NCBI GenBank assembly: GCA_002067265.1
Contig: MVQW01000319.1
Coordinates: forward strand, 1 to 16,403
DNA length: 16,403 bases
Source of the DNA: Methanomethylovorans sp. PtaU1.Bin073
Lineage (GTDB): Archaea > Halobacteriota > Methanosarcinia > Methanosarcinales > Methanosarcinaceae
Direction of reading: 5' to 3'
Shown here: positions 1 to 7,450 of the stretch, one piece after another
Layout of the letters: each line of letters starts with the position of its first letter
Position numbering within the stretch: the first letter of the stretch is position 1
Translations under genes and position numbers: made by a program
The notes under the pieces: generated by a model
Databases searched by the model: none
What the model was told of the DNA's origin: nothing
Seen by the model: the letters and a program-made list of their open reading frames with translations, nothing else

Positions 1-337
1 TATAAGTGTCATTATTACTGATACGAATGGCAGAGCTTTCAAAATTGGACAAACAGGAGTTGCAGTAGGTGTTTACCGTCTCCATCCTCTGAAAGACTGG
101 AGAGGGCAAAAAGATCTGTTCGGTAAAGAACTCAAGATCACAGAGGAATCTGTTGCAGATGAGATTGCAGGCGCAGCTAATCTGTTAATGGGTGAAGGCA
201 ATGGCGGTTATCCTATAGTGATTGTACGTGGCCTGAAATTGAGGTCTGATGAAAATACTTCCGTAAAGGAAATGTACAGGTCGGATAAAGAAGACCTGAT
301 AAAAAAGAGCCTTAAATATCTAAGGGACAAGGCTTAA
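1..337 (+). CDS. cofE: Coenzyme F420-0:L-glutamate ligase, 3' part (5' end outside window)
   Basis: CofE adds L-glutamate residues to F420-0 in a GTP-dependent reaction, giving the gamma-glutamyl tail of coenzyme F420, the hydride carrier of methanogenesis. The frame starting at base 2 is open from the window edge to TAA at 335-337 and gives about 111 residues. Recognisable C-terminal family stretches are [19 protein letters not shown], then [15 protein letters not shown], then [20 protein letters not shown] and PIVIVRGLK. These match the conserved CofE blocks (DTxGRxxRxGQxGxA, DWRGxxDLxGxEL, VADExA.AA.L.MGE). Only the C-terminal half or so is visible, so start and promoter cannot be judged. 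The last 18 bases overlap the end of the convergent dCMP deaminase gene. Family assignment is strong. Confidence 0.93.
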   Translation, partial: ISVIITDTNGRAFKIGQTGVAVGVYRLHPLKDWRGQKDLFGKELKITEESVADEIAGAANLLMGEGNGGYPIVIVRGLKLRSDENTSVKEMYRSDKEDLIKKSLKYLRDKA

Positions 338-781
338 AGGCAGGTTTATCAACTCCACTCCTGCCTCAGCAAAGAATTCAATAGAATCTTTGTCAGGATA
401 GGATTGCAGAAACACTACACGTTTGATATTTGAATTGATGATCATCTTGGCACATAATATACATGGTTGATGTGTGCAATACAAAGTTGCAGAATCTATA
501 CTCACTCCATAAAGAGCTGCCTGGATGATGGCATTTTGCTCAGCATGAACTGCCCGGCATTTCTCATGGCGGGTGCCCGATTCTATGTTATTTTGCTGCC
601 TGATACAACCAATATCAAGACAATGTGCCATATTTCTGGGAGCGCCATTGTATCCAGTAGAAAGTATTCTTTTATCTTTGACAATTACCGCGCCAACCTG
701 ATTTCTCAGGCAGGTAGACCTTTTTGCCACTACTGTGGCTATCTCCAGAAAATATTCATCTAATCCGGGTCTCTCTGTCAT
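320..781 (-). CDS. dCMP deaminase (ComEB-like cytidine/deoxycytidylate deaminase)
   Basis: A zinc-dependent deaminase of 153 residues, probably converting dCMP to dUMP for dTMP synthesis in the cytosol. The zinc and catalytic motifs are visible: HAE at residues 79-81 (zinc ligand H79, proton-shuttle E81) and PCILC at 106-110 (zinc ligands C107 and C110). The nucleotide-binding segment around [10 protein letters not shown] (41-50) is also typical of the dCMP deaminase branch. I chose ATG at 781 ([15 protein letters not shown]), because family members begin about this close to the first helix and because a TATA box at 803-815 puts the expected transcription start almost exactly at this codon. 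The frame is open further upstream to 847, but that extension runs through the promoter. It is divergent from secF and overlaps the cofE end by 18 bases. A blasticidin-type or ComEB label is possible; dCMP is the likeliest substrate. Confidence 0.88.
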   Translation of the reverse strand: MTERPGLDEYFLEIATVVAKRSTCLRNQVGAVIVKDKRILSTGYNGAPRNMAHCLDIGCIRQQNNIESGTRHEKCRAVHAEQNAIIQAALYGVSIDSATLYCTHQPCILCAKMIINSNIKRVVFLQSYPDKDSIEFFAEAGVELINLPLSLVP

Positions 782-802
782 CGATTTAGAATAAAGGCAA
801 GT

Positions 803-815
803 AGTATATATAAGT
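803..815 (-). promoter_or_regulatory. TATA box of the dCMP deaminase gene, implying a leaderless transcript
   Basis: Read on the minus strand this is ACTTATATATACT, centred near 809. Archaeal TATA boxes lie about 26-27 nt before the transcription start, which here falls at about 782, directly at the ATG at 781. No Shine-Dalgarno sequence precedes that ATG. The simplest reading is leaderless transcription. Seen: box and spacing. Inferred: leaderless mRNA. Confidence 0.6.
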
Positions 816-833
816 TGTAGTGTATCTAGAGTC

Positions 834-871
834 GAAATATAAATCATAATGCTTTTCTATAATTCTAGGAG
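834..871 (+). promoter_or_regulatory. Promoter and ribosome-binding site of secF
   Basis: GAAATATAAATC (834-845) is a good TATA candidate. It predicts transcription starting near 865, immediately before the ribosome site AGGAG (867-871), nine bases ahead of ATG at 881. The leader would be only about 15 nt. Together with the deaminase box this makes a compact 99-bp divergent promoter region. Confidence 0.5.
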
Positions 872-880
872 CATGATACG

Positions 881-1792
881 ATGAGCCTATCTCTTACAGA
901 ACAACTGGATTCGTTTGTGAGGAAACACAGCGATCGGCAGCTAATGATGTTACCGGCTGCAATTTTCCTCATAGCGGTATTAATCATTGCTTTTACCTGG
1001 GCCACAACTGGGGCTCCGGTAAAACTGGGCATGGAATTCAAAGGCGGTACAATGATCTCACTGACGACGGATACGCCGGCAACTGAACTTAAGGAAAAAT
1101 ATTCTGCTTATCCCATAACTGATGTAAGGCAAACAGGCTCAACCACGGTCATGCAATTTGGTCCAATGTCTGCAGAGGAGCAGAATGCCCTTAACAAAGA
1201 CGTTACAGATACTTATGAAAATGTTGAAATACGACAAGTAGGCCCTGTTTATGGGCAAGACCTGCAGGAACAAGCTATAAAAGCTATATTTATCTCCTTT
1301 GTTGGAATGTCTATTGTGGTATTTATCATCTTCAGGACCTTTATACCGTCGGGAGCAGTTGTAATATCTGCTTTTTGTGATATCGTAACAGCTGTAGCTT
1401 TCATGGACGTTGTTGGTGTTGAGTTATCTCTTGGTACTTTGGCGGCTCTGTTAATGCTTATTGGTTATTCTGTGGATAGTGATATGTTGCTTACCACTAG
1501 GGTCATCAAGAGGAAAGGAGAACTGGATGAAAATATCAAAGGTGCTATGATTACAGGAATAACTATGACCACTACCACCCTCGTAGCACTTCTTGCTATG
1601 TATATAGTGTCTACGTATTCTTATTTGGTGGTGCCCTCTTTTTCACAGATCACTTTGCTATCAAGTATTTCAATTGTGCTCATATTTGGACTTCTGGCTG
1701 ACTTGATAAATACTTGGATGACCAATGTTTCTATCTTACGCTGGTATGTCCGAAAAGAAGGAACAAGGGGAGCAAGGAGGAGAAGAGCATGA
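881..1792 (+). CDS. secF: Protein translocase subunit SecF (archaeal)
   Basis: SecF works with SecD in the cytoplasmic membrane to aid export through the SecYE channel. The 303-residue product has a first membrane helix at about 23-41, the conserved extracytoplasmic FKGGT motif at about 53-57, a P4-type domain, then five helices from about residue 133 on. The family D4 motif is seen as IGYSVDSDMLLTTR at about 194-207. Length and layout fit archaeal SecF. ATG at 881 is chosen because of AGGAG at 867-871. The stop (1790-1792) overlaps the secD start in an ATGA, so the two are translationally coupled. The gene order secF-secD is the usual archaeal one, the reverse of bacterial secDF. Archaea have no SecA, so how SecDF drives export there is less clear. 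Confidence 0.95.
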   Translation: MSLSLTEQLDSFVRKHSDRQLMMLPAAIFLIAVLIIAFTWATTGAPVKLGMEFKGGTMISLTTDTPATELKEKYSAYPITDVRQTGSTTVMQFGPMSAEEQNALNKDVTDTYENVEIRQVGPVYGQDLQEQAIKAIFISFVGMSIVVFIIFRTFIPSGAVVISAFCDIVTAVAFMDVVGVELSLGTLAALLMLIGYSVDSDMLLTTRVIKRKGELDENIKGAMITGITMTTTTLVALLAMYIVSTYSYLVVPSFSQITLLSSISIVLIFGLLADLINTWMTNVSILRWYVRKEGTRGARRRRA

Positions 1793-3498
1793 TAGGGGAC
1801 GAGTCAAAGAGTATATTTAAAGATATTAGGGTCATAATTTTCATAATTGCTCTTCTGGGATCTATAATTGCCATACATCCAAGTTACAATTCTCAGGATG
1901 GATTTACAACTCGTCTCAATTATGGATTGGATTTGGAAGGTGGATCATGGTTACAGGTTAAGCTTCAGGGTGCATTGGTACAGGTTGATGCAGATGCATC
2001 AATGGTTCTTAAGGCTCTTGTAGAACCAGTAATAGGTGATACTATTACGATCACAGCTTCGACCTCTGACATCGCTGGAGAGGGCCAAACTCAAGCTCAG
2101 GTAATCACTTTCACAACTCCGGCTACTGTTACAAATGCTCAGATGGATCTCTTAGGTCTTGGTGAGTATACTATTAGTAGTCAGAATGAGTCAACTCAGG
2201 TTAAGTTAACTACGTCTAAAGAAAAGTTAATTGAATCCTATCTTGTCAATTCTTTACACACTGAAGTTGTACCAATGATCATGTCAGATGGTGTGGAATA
2301 CGAGATAAGGACAGCAGTTACAGAGCAGCAGATCGAAACTCTGATGGGTGCTGTGGGTGGTTCTATCATTAAGAACGCTGATGGTACTTCAAGATATACA
2401 GAAGGAGTAAGGACTGAAACCCGTGATCTTACAAAAAACATTCTGAGTGAAAAGATGAATTCACTTGGGCTTAAGGATATCCCGGTAAGGACAGCAGGTG
2501 ATAATTACATCCTCATTGATTTTGCAGGCATTGATCTAGCGACTGCAAGAGAGATCGCAGAGAAACCAGGTAAGTTTGAGATACGTATCCAGACTACAGG
2601 CAATGAGACACAACATATTTTATACGGAGAAGACATCGAAAGTGTCGGTATAGTTGCATACGATCAAGAAAGTGGTATGTGGTCCACTCCCTTTACTCTC
2701 ACTGAAAACGGAGCATTAGCGCTACAGAAAGCAGCTATTGATGCAGGAGCCACCAAAAATCCTATGGAACACAATCTGATAATGTTGCTTGATGGTAATG
2801 AGGTGTATAGTGCTCCACTAAGTAACTCTGCAGCACAGCAGTTGGAAAAAGGTCCGATCTATTCCTGGCAATCTTCGACTGGTACTGGTGATGAAGGCAA
2901 GGCACAAGCAAATCAGCTTCAGATCCACTTGAGAGCTGGTGCTCTTCCAGTTAATGTGGAGATCATTGGTGCAGGACACGTAGATGCTGCACTTGGAGCT
3001 CAATTCAAAAAACAATCTGTTATTGCGGGTATAATAGCTTTATTTGCAGTAGCCTTAGTGGTTTACAGGAAGTATCACCAAAAGGAAATTCTCATACCAA
3101 TGGTTGGTACTTCTTTCAGTGAAGCAATAATGATACTAGGTGTTGCTGCTCTGATCGGATGGCAACTTGATCTGGCCAGTATTGCAGGTATTATTGCTGC
3201 TATCGGTACAGGTATTGATCACCTTGTTATTATCACAGATGAAGTGCTATATGAAGGCAAGTTGCCTCCTTCAAAAGTATATCTTTCCAGAATAACCAAG
3301 GCATTTAGTATAATATTGGCTGCAGCAGCAACTGCTGTTGTTGCTATGGGTCCTCTGGTAGTGATGGGATTCGGTACGCTAAAAGGATTTGCAATAACCA
3401 CCATTATAGGTGTGTTCATAGGTGTGGTAATAGCAAGGCCAGTCTATGGAAAGATGATTTACGAAGTATTGAAAGATAAAAGCGAGGGTGAGGCCTGA
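1789..3498 (+). CDS. secD: Protein translocase subunit SecD (archaeal)
   Basis: SecD is the partner of SecF in the membrane export accessory complex. The product is 569 residues: one N-terminal membrane helix (about 14-30), the D1 motif LNYGLDLEGGSWLQV at about 43-57, a large extracytoplasmic region to about residue 400, then five helices. The D4 region reads AGIIAAIGTGIDHLVIITDE, the SecD counterpart of SecF's GYSVDSD. The start is the ATG inside the ATGA overlap with secF, preceded by AAGGAGG at 1774-1780. The frame is open a little further upstream inside secF, but that is not needed. The extracytoplasmic region contains a Thr/Gln-rich stretch (about residues 83-140) without obvious conservation. 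The gene ends with CCTGA, and the stop codon is shared with the probable start of the next gene. Confidence 0.95.
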   Translation: MIGDESKSIFKDIRVIIFIIALLGSIIAIHPSYNSQDGFTTRLNYGLDLEGGSWLQVKLQGALVQVDADASMVLKALVEPVIGDTITITASTSDIAGEGQTQAQVITFTTPATVTNAQMDLLGLGEYTISSQNESTQVKLTTSKEKLIESYLVNSLHTEVVPMIMSDGVEYEIRTAVTEQQIETLMGAVGGSIIKNADGTSRYTEGVRTETRDLTKNILSEKMNSLGLKDIPVRTAGDNYILIDFAGIDLATAREIAEKPGKFEIRIQTTGNETQHILYGEDIESVGIVAYDQESGMWSTPFTLTENGALALQKAAIDAGATKNPMEHNLIMLLDGNEVYSAPLSNSAAQQLEKGPIYSWQSSTGTGDEGKAQANQLQIHLRAGALPVNVEIIGAGHVDAALGAQFKKQSVIAGIIALFAVALVVYRKYHQKEILIPMVGTSFSEAIMILGVAALIGWQLDLASIAGIIAAIGTGIDHLVIITDEVLYEGKLPPSKVYLSRITKAFSIILAAAATAVVAMGPLVVMGFGTLKGFAITTIIGVFIGVVIARPVYGKMIYEVLKDKSEGEA

Positions 3499-4541
3499 TT
3501 CAGCAAACAAACACAAAAGATCTCTGGACTGTTAAGTATAGGCCTTCAAAGCTTGAGGAGATTGTAGGCAATGAAGAGTCTGTGAATACCCTTCACAGGC
3601 TCGCCTCATCGCGCAATGTTCCTCACTTGTTATTGTATGGGCCAGTGAATTCCGGAAAAGCTACTGCTGCCTTTGCTCTGGGGCAAGAACTTTATGGAGA
3701 AGGCTTTGAAAGGAATTTCACTTACTTTAATGCATCTGATTTCTTTGACAAAGGTAAAAGCTATCTGGTCAGGGACAAGAGGTTTACGCGTATTCTGGGT
3801 ACTGACGATCCCCGGAAGATCCAAAAAAGTGTGATCTCTATCTTCAAAGAAATAATCAATGAATATGCAAGTATGGCACCAATAGATTCTGATTATAAGA
3901 TCATATTCATAGATAATTCTGAGACTCTTGACCAAAATGCTCAGCATGCTTTAAGGCGTATTATGGAAAAGTACACCGCAACCTGTAGGTTCATTCTTTC
4001 CACCACTCAGCCTTCACGGTTGATAGCACCCCTGCGTTCCAGAGGCTTACAGCTATTTTTCAGGCATGTATCAGATGAAAAACTGAGTTGTTTTATAAAG
4101 GATGTAGCTGAATTAGAAGGTTTCCAAATCACAGAGGATGGCATACAGGCATTGCTATATCACTCCCGTGGAAACGTTGCAATTTCTCTTAATACGCTTC
4201 AAGTAGCAGTTGTCCTGACTCCTGGTGAACCAATAGGAACTCAGGCCATATACGATGCCGCTGTCCGGGAGGAAGTAGCTGATATAAGGTCACTATTTGA
4301 AGCTGCAACGGTTGGAAACATAATGGAGGCTCGAAAGATCATAGATCGTATGCTTGTAGACAACGGGTTTACTGGCTATGAGATACTTGAGCACCTTCAC
4401 AGGATCGTTGCAGATTCCGGAGAACCCGGCCCTAGGGTTGCAAGGTGGACAATTAAGATCGCAGATGCTAACTTTAAAATGTTGCAGGCTGCGAATGATA
4501 GGATACAGCTTGAAGCGCTTGTAGCAGATTTCTGTAATTAA
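3495..4541 (+). CDS. Replication factor C small-subunit paralog (clamp-loader AAA+ protein, RFC2-like), probable CTG start
   Basis: RFC loads the PCNA sliding clamp onto DNA. The protein has the N-terminal RFC box DLWTVKYRPSKLEEIVGNEE at residues 9-28, a P-loop GPVNSGKAT (49-57), a Walker B-like IIFIDNSETL (136-145), a sensor-1 region FILSTTQPSRL and the arginine-finger motif SRG (182-184). Numbering assumes CTG at 3495. The frame is closed upstream by TGA at 3489-3491, and the first ordinary start codon is GTG at 3582, which would delete the conserved box. The start must therefore be CTG 3495 (forming CTGA with the secD stop) or ATT 3498. GGTGA at 3487-3491 is well placed for CTG. Motif changes (DN for DE in Walker B, SRG for SRC, no sensor-1 Asn) mark a divergent paralog. 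Methanosarcina carries two small subunits plus RFCL, and this resembles the second. The 348-residue length is slightly above the usual RFC small subunit. Confidence 0.85.
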   Translation: MIQQTNTKDLWTVKYRPSKLEEIVGNEESVNTLHRLASSRNVPHLLLYGPVNSGKATAAFALGQELYGEGFERNFTYFNASDFFDKGKSYLVRDKRFTRILGTDDPRKIQKSVISIFKEIINEYASMAPIDSDYKIIFIDNSETLDQNAQHALRRIMEKYTATCRFILSTTQPSRLIAPLRSRGLQLFFRHVSDEKLSCFIKDVAELEGFQITEDGIQALLYHSRGNVAISLNTLQVAVVLTPGEPIGTQAIYDAAVREEVADIRSLFEAATVGNIMEARKIIDRMLVDNGFTGYEILEHLHRIVADSGEPGPRVARWTIKIADANFKMLQAANDRIQLEALVADFCN

Positions 4542-4564
4542 TACTTCAACTTTAATCAGCGATT

Positions 4565-6205
4565 ATGAAAACAACCAGTGAATTCACTTTGGCTTGCCGT
4601 GAGCTTCTGGACAAAGTGTTGAGGGGTGAGATACAAGACCCAGAACAATTGGTCCAGGCAAAGAAGAAGGTATGTAAAGATCATAAGTTGTCTTCTCTAC
4701 CCACGAATGCGGATATTATTATATCCGGAAATGAGGAAGAGCAACTTTTGGTCAGGGATTTCCTTCGAAAAAAACCTGTACGTACTATATCTGGCGTAGC
4801 TGTGGTTGCAGCTATGACATCCCCTGCTCCATGTCCGCATGGGACATGCATTCCTTGTCCGGGAGGTCCTGATTCTTCTTTTGCCTCTCCTCAAAGCTAC
4901 ATGGGGCAGGAACCCTCTACAATGCGGGCAATACAATGTGAATATGATCCCTATAAGATAACCACTGCCCGGCTTGAACAATTAAAACAGATTGGTCATG
5001 ACATAGGGAAAGCCGAGCTTATCATAATGGGGGGAACATATTCTGCTCGAAGTTTGGATTATCAGGAGTGGTACGTAAAAAGATGTCTTGAGGCCATGAA
5101 TGACTTTTATGGTACCGGATGGAGGGATAATGTAGAAGTTATTGGCAAGGATCTTCCTTATATTCCTCTTGAGGAGGTGCAGAAAGCCAACGAAACAGCA
5201 AAAGTCCGAAATGTAGGCATTACTTTTGAAACAAGACCCGACTGGACCAAAGAAGGGCACGTAGATATATTATTAAAATTGGGTGCTACTAAAGTGGAGA
5301 TTGGAGTTCAAAGCACTTACGATTTTGTCCTTTCCAGAATCAATCGGGGACATTCTGTTTCAGATACCATTGAGGCAAACAGGGTTTTGCGAGACAGTGC
5401 TCTGAAAGTGGGTTTTCATATGATGCCTCATCTTCCGGGAATGGATACTGAAGGGGACGTTCGTAACTTCGAAAGATTGTTCAAAGATACTCGATTCATG
5501 CCTGATTATCTAAAAATATATCCAACGCTGGTCACAGAGGGAACAGAACTTCACAGGATGTGGAAGAATGGGGAATATGAAGCTCTTACAGACGAAAATG
5601 CCGTAGAGCTGCTTTCCAGGATCAAATCATTTCTTCCTAAGTGGGTAAGGTTGCAGAGGATACAAAGGGATATTCCTGCTTACCAGATTCTCGCAGGTAC
5701 TCGTAAAAGCAATATTCGGCAACTTGCTAAAAGCATGTTGGAAGAGCATGGTGGATCATGTAGGTGCATCCGTTGTCGTGAAGTAGGCCATAATATTCTT
5801 AATGGAAAGGAGCCTGAGCCAGAGAATATTAAGCTAGTTGTCGAAAAATATGATTGCTGTGGAGGCGTGGAGCATTTCATATCTTTCGAAGATGTCCGGT
5901 CAGATATTCTGATAGGTTTTCTGAGACTTAGGTTTCCTTATGATCCTCATAGGCTTGAGCTTCAGAACTCAGCGCTGGTCAGAGAACTGCATGTATATGG
6001 TGCTATGGTTCCTGTAGGTGAAACTGCAAAAAAGTATGATTGGCAACACAGGGGCTATGGGGCAGAATTACTTGCCTGTGCAGAGGAACTGGCAAAAGAT
6101 GCAGGATTTGAAAAGATATCAATTATAAGTGGGATTGGGGTAAGGGAATATTATCGCAAGCAAGGTTATGTGCTGGATGGAGTTTATATGTCTAAGTGGA
6201 TTTAG
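4565..6205 (+). CDS. elp3: tRNA uridine(34) carboxymethyl synthase / Elp3 (radical SAM + GNAT)
   Basis: Archaeal Elp3 acts alone to start the cm5U-type modification of wobble uridine 34 in tRNA, using S-adenosylmethionine and acetyl-CoA. The 546-residue protein shows a tRNA-binding N-terminus (EFTLACRELLDKVLRGEI), the radical-SAM cysteine motif CPHGTCIPC (C90, C95, C98) followed by PGGP, and a SAM core with GGTYSARSLDYQEWYV and NVGITFETRPD. A zinc-type CRCIRC cluster follows at 399-404, then a C-terminal acetyltransferase domain with ELHVYG and the acetyl-CoA loop QHRGYGAELL near 495-505. Length and order match the family. ATG at 4565 fits the family N-terminus, but I see no clear ribosome site in the 23-nt gap after the RFC gene. 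Assignment is certain; cotranscription with RFC is inferred from spacing. Confidence 0.96.
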   Translation: MKTTSEFTLACRELLDKVLRGEIQDPEQLVQAKKKVCKDHKLSSLPTNADIIISGNEEEQLLVRDFLRKKPVRTISGVAVVAAMTSPAPCPHGTCIPCPGGPDSSFASPQSYMGQEPSTMRAIQCEYDPYKITTARLEQLKQIGHDIGKAELIIMGGTYSARSLDYQEWYVKRCLEAMNDFYGTGWRDNVEVIGKDLPYIPLEEVQKANETAKVRNVGITFETRPDWTKEGHVDILLKLGATKVEIGVQSTYDFVLSRINRGHSVSDTIEANRVLRDSALKVGFHMMPHLPGMDTEGDVRNFERLFKDTRFMPDYLKIYPTLVTEGTELHRMWKNGEYEALTDENAVELLSRIKSFLPKWVRLQRIQRDIPAYQILAGTRKSNIRQLAKSMLEEHGGSCRCIRCREVGHNILNGKEPEPENIKLVVEKYDCCGGVEHFISFEDVRSDILIGFLRLRFPYDPHRLELQNSALVRELHVYGAMVPVGETAKKYDWQHRGYGAELLACAEELAKDAGFEKISIISGIGVREYYRKQGYVLDGVYMSKWI

Positions 6206-6247
6206 ATACTTTTTTTAACGATGCATGCTAATCAACCAAGGACGACG

Positions 6248-6640
6248 ATGAGAAGTGATCAGATAGAAAAAATGTCGGAAAAGGAGATACTAGGCAAGAT
6301 CCTGGAACTACTTGTCCATATCGATAAGAATTTAGACCGCTTAGTCCCCAAGGGCATACCAATGGCCCATATACAGCCAATGAAAGTTGAAGACAATATA
6401 TTGCCCTGTGGCTTGGATATAATGACGTTGCTTTCTTTGCCGGAGCACTTGAGAACAACTGCAAAGGCGCTATTTGACAGAGGGCCATCTACTGCAGAAG
6501 AAATCTCAACAATCACTCATAAAGAAAGAGCTGTAGAAAGTGGTTATCTAAATCAGCTTGTAAGAATGCAGCATGTGAAAAAGTATCGTGAAGGCAGAAA
6601 GGTTTATTTCTGCATCAATCATGATAATGGAAATGATTAA
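6248..6640 (+). CDS. Winged-helix DNA-binding protein of unknown function
   Basis: A 130-residue protein. The N-terminal half (about 1-40) is a probable coiled coil (EKMSEKEILGKILELLVHIDKNL). After a linker comes a winged-helix-like region at about 65-122, from LLSLPEHLRTTAKALFDRG through the helix-turn-helix STAEEISTITHKERAVESGY to LNQLVRMQHVKKYREGRKVY, where the last part looks like a wing strand. This resembles ArsR/MarR-like archaeal regulators, but I cannot name a family. I chose ATG 6248 because AAGGA (6238-6242) lies five bases upstream; an in-frame ATG at 6221 lacks any ribosome site. It lies 42 bases after elp3 and 32 before a ParA-type ATPase on the same strand, suggesting a coupled pair. 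Its DNA target cannot be told. Confidence 0.72.
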   Translation: MRSDQIEKMSEKEILGKILELLVHIDKNLDRLVPKGIPMAHIQPMKVEDNILPCGLDIMTLLSLPEHLRTTAKALFDRGPSTAEEISTITHKERAVESGYLNQLVRMQHVKKYREGRKVYFCINHDNGND

Positions 6641-6672
6641 ATCCCAGGCTCTTTTTCGCAGTGGGTGATGTT

Positions 6673-7431
6673 GTGGGGATAACTGTAGCTGTACATTCTT
6701 CCAAAGGCGGAACCGGGAAAACATGCATCTCAATGAATCTTGCAGCATTATTGTCCAGTGATGGCTATAATGTTTGTTTGCTAGATATGGATCTGAAAGC
6801 CCCTTCCTTATGTACTTTTTTTAATAAATATCCTAAATGGTGGCTTAATGAATATCTCGACGGTAAATGTAACATCAATAGTGTATTGCATGAGATAAGT
6901 CCAGAACTAGGAACTAATGGTAAATTCGCTGTAGGTTTTTCAAATCCCGATATTACTGCAATCAGAATGATCTCTAATATGGAGAGAAAATGGCAGGCAA
7001 AGGCATTAAAGTTGCTTTTGGATGCGAAAAAATCTCTATTTCAAAGTGGTATCGATGTACTAATTTTAGATACAGGCCCTGGTTTGGAGTTTGAGTCGGT
7101 CAATGCAATCGCTATTGCAGATATTGTGCTTTCTGTGATGATACCTGGTAATATAAGTTACAAGTCTACAGAGCAACTTGTGAACGGTGTTTATAGAAAG
7201 CTTGAAAAAAAATATTATTTAGTGGAAAACATGAGCCATAATCCTTCTGTATATCTATCCGGGAAAAAGGAAGTTTGTGGGATGTCTATCCTTGTTTCAA
7301 TACCTTGTATGTGTGATGTTCCTCTGAAAAATGATAATCTTATACTTAGTTTAACTGATCCTGGACATACATTTACAACTTATGTAAAGAGACTATCTGA
7401 AACAATAGAAGAGCAGTTAATGAGTACATAA
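6673..7431 (+). CDS. ParA/MinD-family P-loop ATPase, divergent
   Basis: A 252-residue SIMIBI-class ATPase. The start of the protein is the deviant Walker A motif, SKGGTGKT at residues 10-17, with the signature lysine K11 that marks ParA/MinD dimer ATPases. The switch-I region reads LLDMDLKAPS, and the Walker B region LILDTGPG. No amphipathic MinD-type C-terminal membrane helix stands out. The frame extends to GTG 6661, but GTG 6673 gives the usual short N-terminus, and GGTGAT at 6664-6669 pairs with the 16S rRNA tail at the right aligned spacing. The gene sits just behind a winged-helix gene, an arrangement like ParA with a small DNA-binding partner, although no ParB is seen. Role could be positioning of a complex, regulation, or metal/cofactor maturation (Mrp-like); none is proven. 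It ends 19 bases from the convergent membrane-protein gene. Confidence 0.82.
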   Translation: MGITVAVHSSKGGTGKTCISMNLAALLSSDGYNVCLLDMDLKAPSLCTFFNKYPKWWLNEYLDGKCNINSVLHEISPELGTNGKFAVGFSNPDITAIRMISNMERKWQAKALKLLLDAKKSLFQSGIDVLILDTGPGLEFESVNAIAIADIVLSVMIPGNISYKSTEQLVNGVYRKLEKKYYLVENMSHNPSVYLSGKKEVCGMSILVSIPCMCDVPLKNDNLILSLTDPGHTFTTYVKRLSETIEEQLMST

Positions 7432-7450
7432 TCTGTTTCATCTGTTTCCT

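Noticed and set aside
467..763. 98-codon open frame on the + strand
   Set aside because: It lies antisense inside the dCMP deaminase gene, has no family resemblance and no ribosome site; the minus-strand protein has clear zinc motifs.
3582..4541. GTG 3582 as the start of the RFC gene
   Set aside because: It would remove the conserved WTVKYRP box encoded immediately upstream in the same open frame, and no ribosome site lies before it.
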